Shown: positions 18,104 through 26,268 of the stretch, piece after piece
Numbering within the stretch: the first letter of the stretch is position 1
Layout: the number at the start of each line of letters is the position of its first letter
Source: Bryobacterales bacterium KBS 96
GTDB taxonomy: Bacteria; Acidobacteriota; Terriglobia; Bryobacterales; Bryobacteraceae
NCBI GenBank assembly: GCA_000381625.1
Contig: KB906767.1
Span: 6,285,672-6,349,671, forward strand
DNA: 64,000 bases
Direction of reading: 5' to 3'
The notes under the pieces: model-generated
Database searches by the model: none
Told to the model about the DNA's origin: nothing
The model's input: only the letters and a program-made list of their open reading frames with translations
Position numbers and translations under genes: made by a program

Positions 18104-18168
18104 GGGCCGGGCATATCCGGCCGCTACAGGAGTTCGCAGTCTGTTGTAGGGGAGGCATGCCTCGCCCG
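18104..18168 (+). repeat. Dispersed repeat, copy in an intergenic gap
   Basis: The unit runs from GGGCCGGGCAT through CTACAG, AGTCTGTTGTAGGGG and the palindromic GAGGCATGCCTCGCCC. It aligns along its whole length with 48092-48158 in scpB, and in its right part with 14481-14510. All three have the same orientation. Confidence 0.7.
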
Positions 18169-18218
18169 CTTTGTGCCAGGTTAACCATTTGCTAGCTAAG
18201 TGGCCATGCGCTCTCCAT

Positions 18219-20201
18219 TTAGTAAATTGATTGGCCAATCATCTCCGATGGTTTGGATATGCCAAATTCGGAAAGCATCGTAACGGTCAAATCGTAAAGA
18301 TGCGGATCGGCAAGCTTGCTCTTCCGATTGCTCAGCAGCACTCCCGGCACGAATTGAGGGGCAATGCAATGGTCGCCCCGCCACTCGTCAGTGTTGTCGT
18401 CGATCAAGTCTGCCGGCACGCCTCCGAGCGCCGTTTGCCACGACGATCGATAGCCGGGATAGTAGCCGACGATCATATCCGGGGCTGTGTCGGAAAGTGC
18501 CTGATCGGTTTCGTCCGGCTCAGAGACACTCGCCACGACGGGCTTTCCGTTTTTGGGGTCCCGAAACGCCAGCAAGCGGTCGCGGATGCTTGTCAAAACA
18601 GTCTTGGTTTCCTCCCCGGGAGCAACAATGCCATATCGCTCGCGATCGAGTTGATTGACGTAAAGAGCATTCAGGCCAATGGAATATGCCTTCGTTCGCG
18701 ACCAATCCACGTGCGCGAACAGTTCATCGCTTCCGGTTTGAGCCGGACCATTCAGCGTCAAAAATCCTTCCTGCATAAGCCAGGTATTCAGATTTACCGC
18801 TCGATCGAAACTGGTAAAGCCATGGTCGGACATGACGATGAGCGTACCGCGGCCCATGTGCCTTTGCACCCAGCCGACAGTTCGATCCACCAGTTTATAA
18901 GTGTTCAGTAAGTCGTCCTCATACTTGCCCCAGAGCATGTGCGAATTCTGATCGACTCCGAAGAAATGGAAGAACAGCAATCCATTCCGAAAATGCGTCA
19001 AGCCGTGTCGGAGGACCTTCAACAGCTCGCGAGATACTTCGCTGCTCTGAGCGAGGTATTCGTCTTTAGTGAAGACATGCTGCCGGTACGCGGCGGTGTC
19101 CTGGGCCATACCCTGCGTGTAAAACGGCCCCAGGGCGCCCGCAAGCGTACGGCTATAGGAACCTGGTGAGGAAATGGGTAGATCGGGATTCGCGGGATCG
19201 ATATTCACCGGCGAAACGTATATTTCGAGACGAGGGTGGACTTGCTTCAGATAGATTCGGAATATTCCTTCCGCGCTCTGAATCCACGGAACGAGCGAAA
19301 AATGCACATGAAGCCAGCGCGACCATTCACCTTCGTTCAGCACAGTCGTTTGATTGTCGACTTCAAACCGGGCCGCGGCATTTGCCGGATCTATAAAGAC
19401 GCGAATATCCGCAACTGTGGGCGCACGATCTTTTCTTAGGGAATTGTCCGGTCCGCGAACGCGCAGAACGGCACGCCCGTCCGTTACCCGGACTCGAACG
19501 ATATCTCCGCCGGGGACGTCGCCCGGCGTCCGATCCGGGTCATCCGTGTAATACGAGAATTCACCAAAAGTCCCCCGAAGGTCCGGAGTTCCCATCCCAG
19601 AAAGCGACTTACAAGCGTCGCACTGGACCGGTGGGAAATTCGTGGGCATGCGAAGAATCGTAGCGGGCACGTTGTGCGCAGAGAGTATTTTCCAGAAGGG
19701 CATGCCTTTTCGATACGTCTCGATATGGCCGTGCGAAAGCGGCAACAGATAAGGGCCTAACGGTAATGAAATGCCCCCTGTCGCCGTTTCGCCCATGGAC
19801 GAGCGCGGCAGCAACGTATCCGGATCGCGTTCGACGAAATCAAAGACGCCGTGCCCCGTGGGCTTCATACCGGTAATGAACGTGGACCAGGCTACCGGGC
19901 TCTGCGGTGGGGTGGTTGTAGCGAGGCGCTTAAATTCGCCCTCGTGCCGGAGGCGGTTCAGGTTCGGAAGATCCGCCCAGTGTCTTTCGAGAAAACCGGG
20001 ATCCATGCCGTCGATCCCTAGAACCACAATTCGCTTCCCGTGCGCGCTGGATAATACCTTCTCCGTATGGCACGACATCTCCGCGAACGCCGCAAGAATG
20101 CAAATAGCCGCTGACAAGTATCGCTTGAATCGCAAAACGGCTGTAGCGCTCTTCCGGCGCCTCACGGCGGCAAAGCGCCTCCACGTTGGGTTAGCCGACA
20201 T
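18219..20201 (-). CDS. Alkaline-phosphatase-superfamily phosphodiesterase, membrane-anchored or lipoprotein
   Basis: IVVLGIDGMDPGFLERHW (about residue 60) gives the first metal-binding aspartate of the type I phosphodiesterase/nucleotide pyrophosphatase family. PPQSPVAWSTFITG (about residue 100) holds the Ser/Thr nucleophile region, and VMSDHGFTSF and WRGDHCIAP carry later metal ligands (D-H, D-H). The N-terminus has a hydrophobic segment followed by a Cys (FAEMSC), compatible with a lipobox. Its ATG overlaps the upstream gene by 11 bases. It shares the SPVAWSTF and RGDHC-type segments with the product of 20191-22338, so the two are paralogues in tandem. The physiological substrate is unknown. 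Confidence 0.8.
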   Translation of the reverse strand: MSANPTWRRFAAVRRRKSATAVLRFKRYLSAAICILAAFAEMSCHTEKVLSSAHGKRIVVLGIDGMDPGFLERHWADLPNLNRLRHEGEFKRLATTTPPQSPVAWSTFITGMKPTGHGVFDFVERDPDTLLPRSSMGETATGGISLPLGPYLLPLSHGHIETYRKGMPFWKILSAHNVPATILRMPTNFPPVQCDACKSLSGMGTPDLRGTFGEFSYYTDDPDRTPGDVPGGDIVRVRVTDGRAVLRVRGPDNSLRKDRAPTVADIRVFIDPANAAARFEVDNQTTVLNEGEWSRWLHVHFSLVPWIQSAEGIFRIYLKQVHPRLEIYVSPVNIDPANPDLPISSPGSYSRTLAGALGPFYTQGMAQDTAAYRQHVFTKDEYLAQSSEVSRELLKVLRHGLTHFRNGLLFFHFFGVDQNSHMLWGKYEDDLLNTYKLVDRTVGWVQRHMGRGTLIVMSDHGFTSFDRAVNLNTWLMQEGFLTLNGPAQTGSDELFAHVDWSRTKAYSIGLNALYVNQLDRERYGIVAPGEETKTVLTSIRDRLLAFRDPKNGKPVVASVSEPDETDQALSDTAPDMIVGYYPGYRSSWQTALGGVPADLIDDNTDEWRGDHCIAPQFVPGVLLSNRKSKLADPHLYDLTVTMLSEFGISKPSEMIGQSIY

Positions 20202-22338
20202 CGACACGCAGAGGCTTGCCTTCCATCCAGCGCGGCGGCTCCAATCCGAACAGACTCAGCGCGGTCGGCGCCATGTCTTCGATTCCAGGATTATCGGCCT
20301 CTACTCTGCGATTGCTGAAGAAGACGCCCGGCACCAGCATTGGATCTACACAATGGTCGCCGCTCCAGGCCTTGCGATTATCCTCAAAGACGTGTGCGGT
20401 GACTTGCCCCACGGCGGCATCCCACGACGTTCGATACCCATCGTTGTATCCGACAATCAGGTCGGGTGCTTCCGCGGCGTACGGACCTTTGTAAAGATCG
20501 CTTGTCGCATAGACGGTTCGGATGCCGACTTCGTTGCATTCGTCGTCGAAGAGGTTTGCCAATCGCCGAATGAGTTCCCGTTTTAGCAGTTCCGCTTCAT
20601 CGCCCGGCGCAACGGTTCCGCCGGCCTCACGGCCCTTCAGATTGATATAAAACCCCGCCAATCCAACCGCGTACGCTTTAGTCCGGCTCCAATCTACTCC
20701 GCGGAAATAGGGACCGCTCTCGCGGGCTCCGTCCTGCAATACCAGGTAGCCGTTGTCGCGCAGCCAACTGTTCAGGTTGATGCCACGCCGGAAGGAACAG
20801 AATCCGTGATCCGAGAGTACGAACAGCGCTGTTTTGTCGTCGGCGTAGCTCGATGCGAGCCCAACCAGGTTGTCCATCTTCTTGTACATCTCTTCAATCG
20901 TTCCGCCGAACGCTACCGCGGAAGCCCCGTCATGGGCGCCATTCGAATGGAGGTAGCGGTAGAACATGTGCTGTATTCGATCGCTGGTGTCGAAGACGCA
21001 CGCAACAACGCCACGACGCGTTTTCTCCATCGCGTTCCGGAACATTGCTTCCCGTTCCTCCAGTAAGAGATATGCCTGATCCAGAAAGTTTTGTTCGCTA
21101 ATGACTCCTTCGTTTAAAGCCCATGTGTCTTCCGCCATGCCAAGCGTCGAGAAGGTCCCGAACAACTTGGCTAAATACGCCGCGTAAAACGATGGATGGC
21201 TCACCGGTAATGCCGGCTTCTCCGGATCGATCTGTATGGGCGATACATATAGCGAAAATTCAGGCTCGGTTTCAGTGATCAGGAATCTGGCGATGCCGGA
21301 TATCTTAAAGCCGGGTCCGGCTCGAAACGCCAGTTTGATCCATCGCGAATACACTCCCGGTTGAAGAGTTACCGATTCCTTGCCGACCCGCAAGAGGTAG
21401 ACCGGGTCTTTCGCCTTCTTCTCAATCCGAAACGGAATCCGCAGAGCGCCGGCGCTTTCTTCCAGAGTGTTATCCGGGCCCTCCAGTTCACCCTCAAAGC
21501 GATCGCCGGCGCGCTTCAGCGGATAACGGCTGCCGCCCTCGTAGGTTGCCTCGCCGAGGCGCGTTGTGAAAAAAGAGAAGCTCCCTTGCGTGCCGCGCAA
21601 ATCCGGAGTCGCCATCGCGGAGAGTTGCCGGCCATTGAACTTGTCGGGCGGAAACGTGATCGGCACGCGAATGATGGTCGAGCCGATGTTTTGCTCTCCG
21701 AGCAGTTTCCAGAACGGCTGGCTCTTGCGGCGCATCTCAATGCCAGGCCGGGATAGCGGAATCTGCCAGCGGCCTATCCGCAGCATGCGCCGCGGTTTGG
21801 TGACATGCGCCGAGGACAACTGCGGCACGTATGTTTTCAAACTGCGATTTAGAAAATCGAAGATATTGTGCTTTGCAGGATTGACGCCCGTTGCAAATGT
21901 CGACCAGGCGACCGGCGATAACGACGGGTAGGTTGTCCTCAAGCGGCTATAAGCGCCCTGCTCTTTCAACCGTTGCAGGTTCGGGAGCTTCCCTTCGCTC
22001 ATGAACTTCTCAGTCAGCCGTGGGTCTAGGCCGTCCAGCCCGAGAAAGATGATCTTATGCACGCGCGCATGACGAAAGCCCTTCCGGCGGCGCACCAGAC
22101 GCCAGAGCATTCGAAAGGGCCAGGAGAGAAACGAAACCAGTCCCAGAAAGAAGCCGGCGACGAGTGTCAGAAACGAGCCGAGAAAAGCGAATCCGGCGCC
22201 CGGTCCGATATACGCCACTTGCGTTTCGCCGGCGTGGTGCTGGAACGAACAGGCAAACCCGGCCACCACCAAACAGAGAAGGACTCCATTCGTTACCGCG
22301 GAGATCCTGCTTTTTTCGGATTGTCTGGATGTTCTCAT
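20191..22338 (-). CDS. Alkaline-phosphatase-superfamily phosphodiesterase with N-terminal membrane segments
   Basis: The start is the ATG at 22336-22338, which forms an ATGA overlap with the stop of the upstream gene. Residues of about 15-85 contain two hydrophobic helices (VLLCLVVAGFACSF, FLGSFLTLVAGFFLGLVSFL) and a basic stretch. The catalytic domain follows: IIFLGLDGLDPRLTEKFM, then YPSLSPVAWSTFATG with the nucleophile region, FVLSDHGFCSFRRG, and WSGDHCVDP. These are the metal ligands of the type I phosphodiesterase family. It is the middle of three overlapping genes and a paralogue of the next one (18219-20201). Confidence 0.83.
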   Translation of the reverse strand: MRTSRQSEKSRISAVTNGVLLCLVVAGFACSFQHHAGETQVAYIGPGAGFAFLGSFLTLVAGFFLGLVSFLSWPFRMLWRLVRRRKGFRHARVHKIIFLGLDGLDPRLTEKFMSEGKLPNLQRLKEQGAYSRLRTTYPSLSPVAWSTFATGVNPAKHNIFDFLNRSLKTYVPQLSSAHVTKPRRMLRIGRWQIPLSRPGIEMRRKSQPFWKLLGEQNIGSTIIRVPITFPPDKFNGRQLSAMATPDLRGTQGSFSFFTTRLGEATYEGGSRYPLKRAGDRFEGELEGPDNTLEESAGALRIPFRIEKKAKDPVYLLRVGKESVTLQPGVYSRWIKLAFRAGPGFKISGIARFLITETEPEFSLYVSPIQIDPEKPALPVSHPSFYAAYLAKLFGTFSTLGMAEDTWALNEGVISEQNFLDQAYLLLEEREAMFRNAMEKTRRGVVACVFDTSDRIQHMFYRYLHSNGAHDGASAVAFGGTIEEMYKKMDNLVGLASSYADDKTALFVLSDHGFCSFRRGINLNSWLRDNGYLVLQDGARESGPYFRGVDWSRTKAYAVGLAGFYINLKGREAGGTVAPGDEAELLKRELIRRLANLFDDECNEVGIRTVYATSDLYKGPYAAEAPDLIVGYNDGYRTSWDAAVGQVTAHVFEDNRKAWSGDHCVDPMLVPGVFFSNRRVEADNPGIEDMAPTALSLFGLEPPRWMEGKPLRVDVG

Positions 22339-23192
22339 CGGAGCTTGCCTTCGATCAAAGGCACTTCCCATACTTTTGGGTGTTGAATGGGGCCGTGCCC
22401 GAAATAGCCGTCTTCTCCAAATAATTCGCCGTGGTCGGCCGTAATGGTGATGTATGTGTTCTTCGGCACAAGGTCGAAAAGTTCCTCAATCACCCCATCG
22501 AGATATTTGACTGCTCGAACCTGCCTCTTGCGCAGCTTTTCCAGCTTTTCGCTGTCAAAGAACTTCTCCTTGCGCTTGATTAGCTTCCCGCCCACAACGT
22601 GGTCGTCCAGATGCTTAAAAACGCCGTGAACACCGCTGATGCGCGGCCATTCTTCTGGAGGCTCGTCCGGTAACGCGTAGGGGTAGTGCGTTTCACCGAC
22701 GTTCAGAAGATAGAACGACGGATGCTCTTCCGAAAACGTCATTTCGCGCAGCATGGCGCGCATGTCGTTGTGGTTTTCCATCAGCTTGTAGCTATCGAAT
22801 CCTTGGTTCAAGATGGTCTTCGGATTCAGCACCGGGAGCGAAACACGGGCGTGGGTTCGATATCCCAAGGTCTCCTTGAGGAACAACGGAAGATAGAGTC
22901 TTGGCACTAGAGAAGCGAATTTCAGATCTTCCATGCCCAGCCGCTCGTTAAATTTCAGGAATTCTGTTTTGTAATACTCCGACGCGTAAACATGCCGGGG
23001 ACTCTTGTGCGGAAGCAATCCGATTAACAAGTTGTAGTGAGAGGGAGACGTCCACGACGCATAAGACCAACGTCGCTCGACGGCGCCTAATTTCTTCATT
23101 ACCCGCGGCCGGGCGCGCACCAGAGAGTCGTACCGGCAGCTATCGAAGACGATCAAGATGTAGTTGTTTCGTACCGGCAGACGCGTGGACAC
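22335..23192 (-). CDS. Sulfatase-like hydrolase (alkaline phosphatase superfamily), cytoplasmic
   Basis: NNYILIVFDSCRYDSL at the N-terminus carries the first metal aspartates, and ITADHGELFGEDGYFGHG near the C-terminus carries the D-H and H ligands. This is the pattern of sulfatase-fold enzymes. The active-site region (SYASWTSPSHYNLLIG) has Thr/Ser in place of the formylglycine motif C-x-P-S-R, so sulfatase activity by the usual mechanism is unlikely and a phosphatase or transferase role is more probable. No signal peptide is visible, in contrast to its two operon partners. It is the first gene of the operon and overlaps the next by four bases. Confidence 0.75.
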   Translation of the reverse strand: MSTRLPVRNNYILIVFDSCRYDSLVRARPRVMKKLGAVERRWSYASWTSPSHYNLLIGLLPHKSPRHVYASEYYKTEFLKFNERLGMEDLKFASLVPRLYLPLFLKETLGYRTHARVSLPVLNPKTILNQGFDSYKLMENHNDMRAMLREMTFSEEHPSFYLLNVGETHYPYALPDEPPEEWPRISGVHGVFKHLDDHVVGGKLIKRKEKFFDSEKLEKLRKRQVRAVKYLDGVIEELFDLVPKNTYITITADHGELFGEDGYFGHGPIQHPKVWEVPLIEGKLR

Positions 23193-23293
23193 GCCCCCAT
23201 TCTACTCCGCGGGCAGATTAAACATGAAGCAATGTTAATCTGAAATTGTCCGTCGATTTTCGTCCGCGAACGCACTGGTCTTGCAAATATGAA

Positions 23294-24667
23294 ATGACAA
23301 ACCGGCGCAAATTTATTTCCTCGGTGTTCGCCGCCTACCTCGCCGCCGATCGTGAGTTGCTTGCCGAAACTTCCTCCCACACGCCAAATTTCGTGCTGCT
23401 GCTCGCCGACGATCTCGGCTACGGCGATCTTTCCTGCTACGGCAGCACCGAGATCCATACGCCGAATCTCGATCGAATGGCGGAAGAGGGCGCCAAGCTG
23501 GAAGAATTTTACGCGTTTCCAACCTGCACACCCTCACGCGCGGCGCTGCTTACCGGTCGTTACCCGCTTCGCTCGGGATTGACCAGGGTTCTGGCTCCGA
23601 AGGAGCATTTCGGCATTTCCGATTACGAGATAACGCTTGGCCAGGCTCTCGAATCGTGTGGGTATGCCACGGCATGTATCGGCAAGTGGCATCTCGGCGA
23701 CATGCTTCGCTATGGGCCGAATCGCCATGGGTTTGAATATTTTTACGGCCTTCACTACAGCAACGACATGACACTGCGCGTGGTGGATTGGCCGCCCATC
23801 CGGTTATATCGCAATGAGGAGATCATCGAATCGCCCGCGCATCAGGACACTCTCACGCAGCGCTATACGCAGCAGGCAATTGAGTTTATCGACCGCAACA
23901 AAGCCAAACCCTTCTTTTTGTATTTGCCGTATACGATGCCGCACGTTCCTCTTGCGGCCTCGGCAAAATTTCGGGGCAAGTCTTCTTATGGTTTATACGG
24001 CGATGCGGTCGACGAAATTGACTGGAGCGTAGGCCAGATTTTGACCGCTCTAAAGGCTCGGGGACTCGATCAAAATACCTTGACTGTGTTTACAAGCGAC
24101 AACGGGCCGGCCATTCGCACGGAGTTCGTTAAGCGCGCCGGCAGCGCCGGTCCTTTTCGCGGCGGCAAGGGAACAACGTGGGAAGGCGGCACACGAGTGC
24201 CGTGTATTGCCCGATGGCCGGGGCACATTCCCGCGAATCTCAAGCTGAAAGGCATTGCTTCTCTGATGGACCTTTTTCCAACTTGTGTCGAAATCGCGGG
24301 AGGAACGCTGCCGCCGGATCGTGTAATCGACGGAAAGTCGCTAGTCGACTTTATGGAAGGCAAAGCTCCGTCGCCTGAGCATGAGTTCTTTTATTACAGC
24401 GGGAGGCGGCTGTTTGCGGTGCGGGCGGGGAATTGGAAGGTTCACTTTATCAGGCGGAAGCGCGGCCCGAAAGGCCACTTGAGCACACCCGTTTATTGCC
24501 ATCCTCCGGAGCTTTATAACCTCGAAAAAGATCCAGGAGAACGGGATAATGTCGCGGCGGATCATCCAGACCTCATTGAACGCCTCAGCCGGATCGCGCT
24601 GAATTTCCAAGCGTCAATGGATCCCGGCAAACTTCCTCCGCCATTTTGGAGAACATTTTTGCCATGA
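23294..24667 (+). CDS. Sulfatase (formylglycine type), exported
   Basis: The ATG at 23294 begins MTNRRKFISSVFAAYLAAD, a short leader with a twin arginine. NFVLLLADDLGYGDLSCYG supplies the two metal aspartates. FPTCTPSRAALLTGRYPLRSG contains the full sulfatase motif C-T-P-S-R followed by the GR, so the cysteine can be converted to formylglycine. GKWHLG and FTSDNGPAIR carry other conserved residues (K, H, D, N). The enzyme hydrolyses sulfate esters, probably of a polysaccharide. It is followed by another sulfatase-family gene and lies close to the TonB-dependent receptor, consistent with glycan use. Confidence 0.9.
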   Translation: MTNRRKFISSVFAAYLAADRELLAETSSHTPNFVLLLADDLGYGDLSCYGSTEIHTPNLDRMAEEGAKLEEFYAFPTCTPSRAALLTGRYPLRSGLTRVLAPKEHFGISDYEITLGQALESCGYATACIGKWHLGDMLRYGPNRHGFEYFYGLHYSNDMTLRVVDWPPIRLYRNEEIIESPAHQDTLTQRYTQQAIEFIDRNKAKPFFLYLPYTMPHVPLAASAKFRGKSSYGLYGDAVDEIDWSVGQILTALKARGLDQNTLTVFTSDNGPAIRTEFVKRAGSAGPFRGGKGTTWEGGTRVPCIARWPGHIPANLKLKGIASLMDLFPTCVEIAGGTLPPDRVIDGKSLVDFMEGKAPSPEHEFFYYSGRRLFAVRAGNWKVHFIRRKRGPKGHLSTPVYCHPPELYNLEKDPGERDNVAADHPDLIERLSRIALNFQASMDPGKLPPPFWRTFLP

Positions 24668-24743
24668 GCGGCGCTCGCCTCGTATGTTTTGTTGCTGCGC
24701 AGAGGTGCAGGTTTGAGCGTCTTCACTTCTTTAGGAAAAAATT

Positions 24744-26132
24744 ATGCGGATTACCTGGTTGATTCTGGCTGCGGCGCTTGGCGGATCGTGTTTGTGGGCG
24801 GCGCCCACCGATGCTCCGCTGCCCAACGTGCTGCTAATCTCTATCGATACTCTTCGGGCGGACCATCTTTCATGCTACGGATACGCGCGAAGAACCAGTC
24901 CCTATATCGACGGGCTGGCTCAGGAAGGAACACGTTTCTCTCGTGCCTATACTGTCATTCCCCTAACGGGACCGGCACATCTTTCGCTTTTCACGAGCCG
25001 TTATCCCCAGGAGAACGGCGTCAGGCGCAACGGAGTTGCTCTTCCCGACAACCGCGCCATTGTTACGCTGCCACAGATTTTGCGCGGCCACGGTTATCAG
25101 ACAGGCGCATTCGTCAGTTCGTGGCCCCTGCTTGGCCGGCTGACGCATCTCAATCGTTATTTCGACTCTTACGATGAACATCTAACTCGCACATATCAAC
25201 TGTTCAATTCGAGCCGCTACGCGGAAGACGTCACGCCTCGTGCGCTGAAATGGCTTCACAAGCACGCAAACAAGAAAAAGCCTTTCTTCCTTTGGGTTCA
25301 CTATTTCGATCCGCATGAACCGTATCTGTTCCGCGCGGGCTTTGATCCGGCGGATGTAGACAAGGCGCATCCTTATCAACCGCCGAAAGACGACGGCATG
25401 CGCGAGCGGATGCGCAATTACGATTCGGAGATTTATTACACGGACCACAGCATCGGCAAATTGCTTGCGGCGCTGGATGCCATGCACATCAAGGATTCGA
25501 CCATGGTCGTGCTGGTTGCCGACCATGGCGAGAGCCTCGGACAACACGGCTATGTCGGCCACGGACGCCATCTATTCGAGGGCATCATTCACATTCCCTT
25601 CATCGTCCGCTATCCCGGTCATGTCAAGGCCGGTCAGGTGATCGACACTCCCGTGTCGATTATCGACGTCACGCCGACCATCGTCGATCTGACGGTGAAG
25701 AACGTAGAGGCTGCCAAGGAGAAAGTGCCTGTCGTGTTCTCCGGCCGCAGCTTGGCAAGTTCACTCAAGGACGGCGGGCAGCCGACGGATCGGCGGATTT
25801 ACTACGTCACATTTCCGGGTAAGAAGGGATATGCTCCGCAATGGCTCTCCTGGATGTGGGTGCAAAATGAAGAGCTGCCTTCGCATTTCGGACGGATCGA
25901 CGACTTTTCGAAAGCGATCTGGGACCCGGGGAACAAGAAGCTGTCGCTGTATGACCTCCGCTCCGACCCTCATGAGCTTCACGCTCGTATCCTCACGGCG
26001 AGCAATTCCACTTATGAGGCTGACACCTCGGCGCTAAAGAAGTGGTTTTCACGAACGGAAACTCGTGCAACCGAGCAGAAACTCAGCCCGCATGATGAAG
26101 AAGTGCTGAAGAGCCTTGGATACGTGCAGTGA
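24744..26132 (+). CDS. Sulfatase-fold hydrolase without the formylglycine motif
   Basis: A signal peptide (MRITWLILAAALGGSCLWAAP) precedes VLLISIDTLRADHLSCYGY, with its metal-binding aspartates. The usual C/S-x-P-S-R is replaced by LTGPAHLSLFTSRYP, giving Thr in the nucleophile position and no following S-R pair. VVLVADHGESLGQHGYVGHGRHL carries the other ligands. Such proteins are common in bacteria and could be phosphodiesterases or phosphatases. The protein ends in DEEVLKSLGYVQ, a tail related to that of the small protein at 17878-18069. A good bidirectional terminator follows. Confidence 0.82.
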   Translation: MRITWLILAAALGGSCLWAAPTDAPLPNVLLISIDTLRADHLSCYGYARRTSPYIDGLAQEGTRFSRAYTVIPLTGPAHLSLFTSRYPQENGVRRNGVALPDNRAIVTLPQILRGHGYQTGAFVSSWPLLGRLTHLNRYFDSYDEHLTRTYQLFNSSRYAEDVTPRALKWLHKHANKKKPFFLWVHYFDPHEPYLFRAGFDPADVDKAHPYQPPKDDGMRERMRNYDSEIYYTDHSIGKLLAALDAMHIKDSTMVVLVADHGESLGQHGYVGHGRHLFEGIIHIPFIVRYPGHVKAGQVIDTPVSIIDVTPTIVDLTVKNVEAAKEKVPVVFSGRSLASSLKDGGQPTDRRIYYVTFPGKKGYAPQWLSWMWVQNEELPSHFGRIDDFSKAIWDPGNKKLSLYDLRSDPHELHARILTASNSTYEADTSALKKWFSRTETRATEQKLSPHDEEVLKSLGYVQ

Positions 26133-26179
26133 TCCCAAGCAGCTCTGAAAGTTGAGTTCGAAAACGGAAAAAGCGAGGT

Positions 26180-26204
26180 GGCCACGATGCAAAACATCGT
26201 GGCC
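26180..26204. terminator. Bidirectional terminator between convergent genes
   Basis: GGCCACGATG (26180-26189) and CATCGTGGCC (26195-26204) form a perfect 10-base stem with a 5-base loop, flanked by GAAAAAG on the left and TTGTTT on the right. It lies between the sulfatase-fold gene ending at 26132 and the TonB-dependent receptor whose stop is at 26269. Confidence 0.75.
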
Positions 26205-26268
26205 GCCTTGTTTGGTTGAAGGCGTCCTGATGAAGATGTCCGCCGCCTGTCGTGGCAGCACTCTTCAA

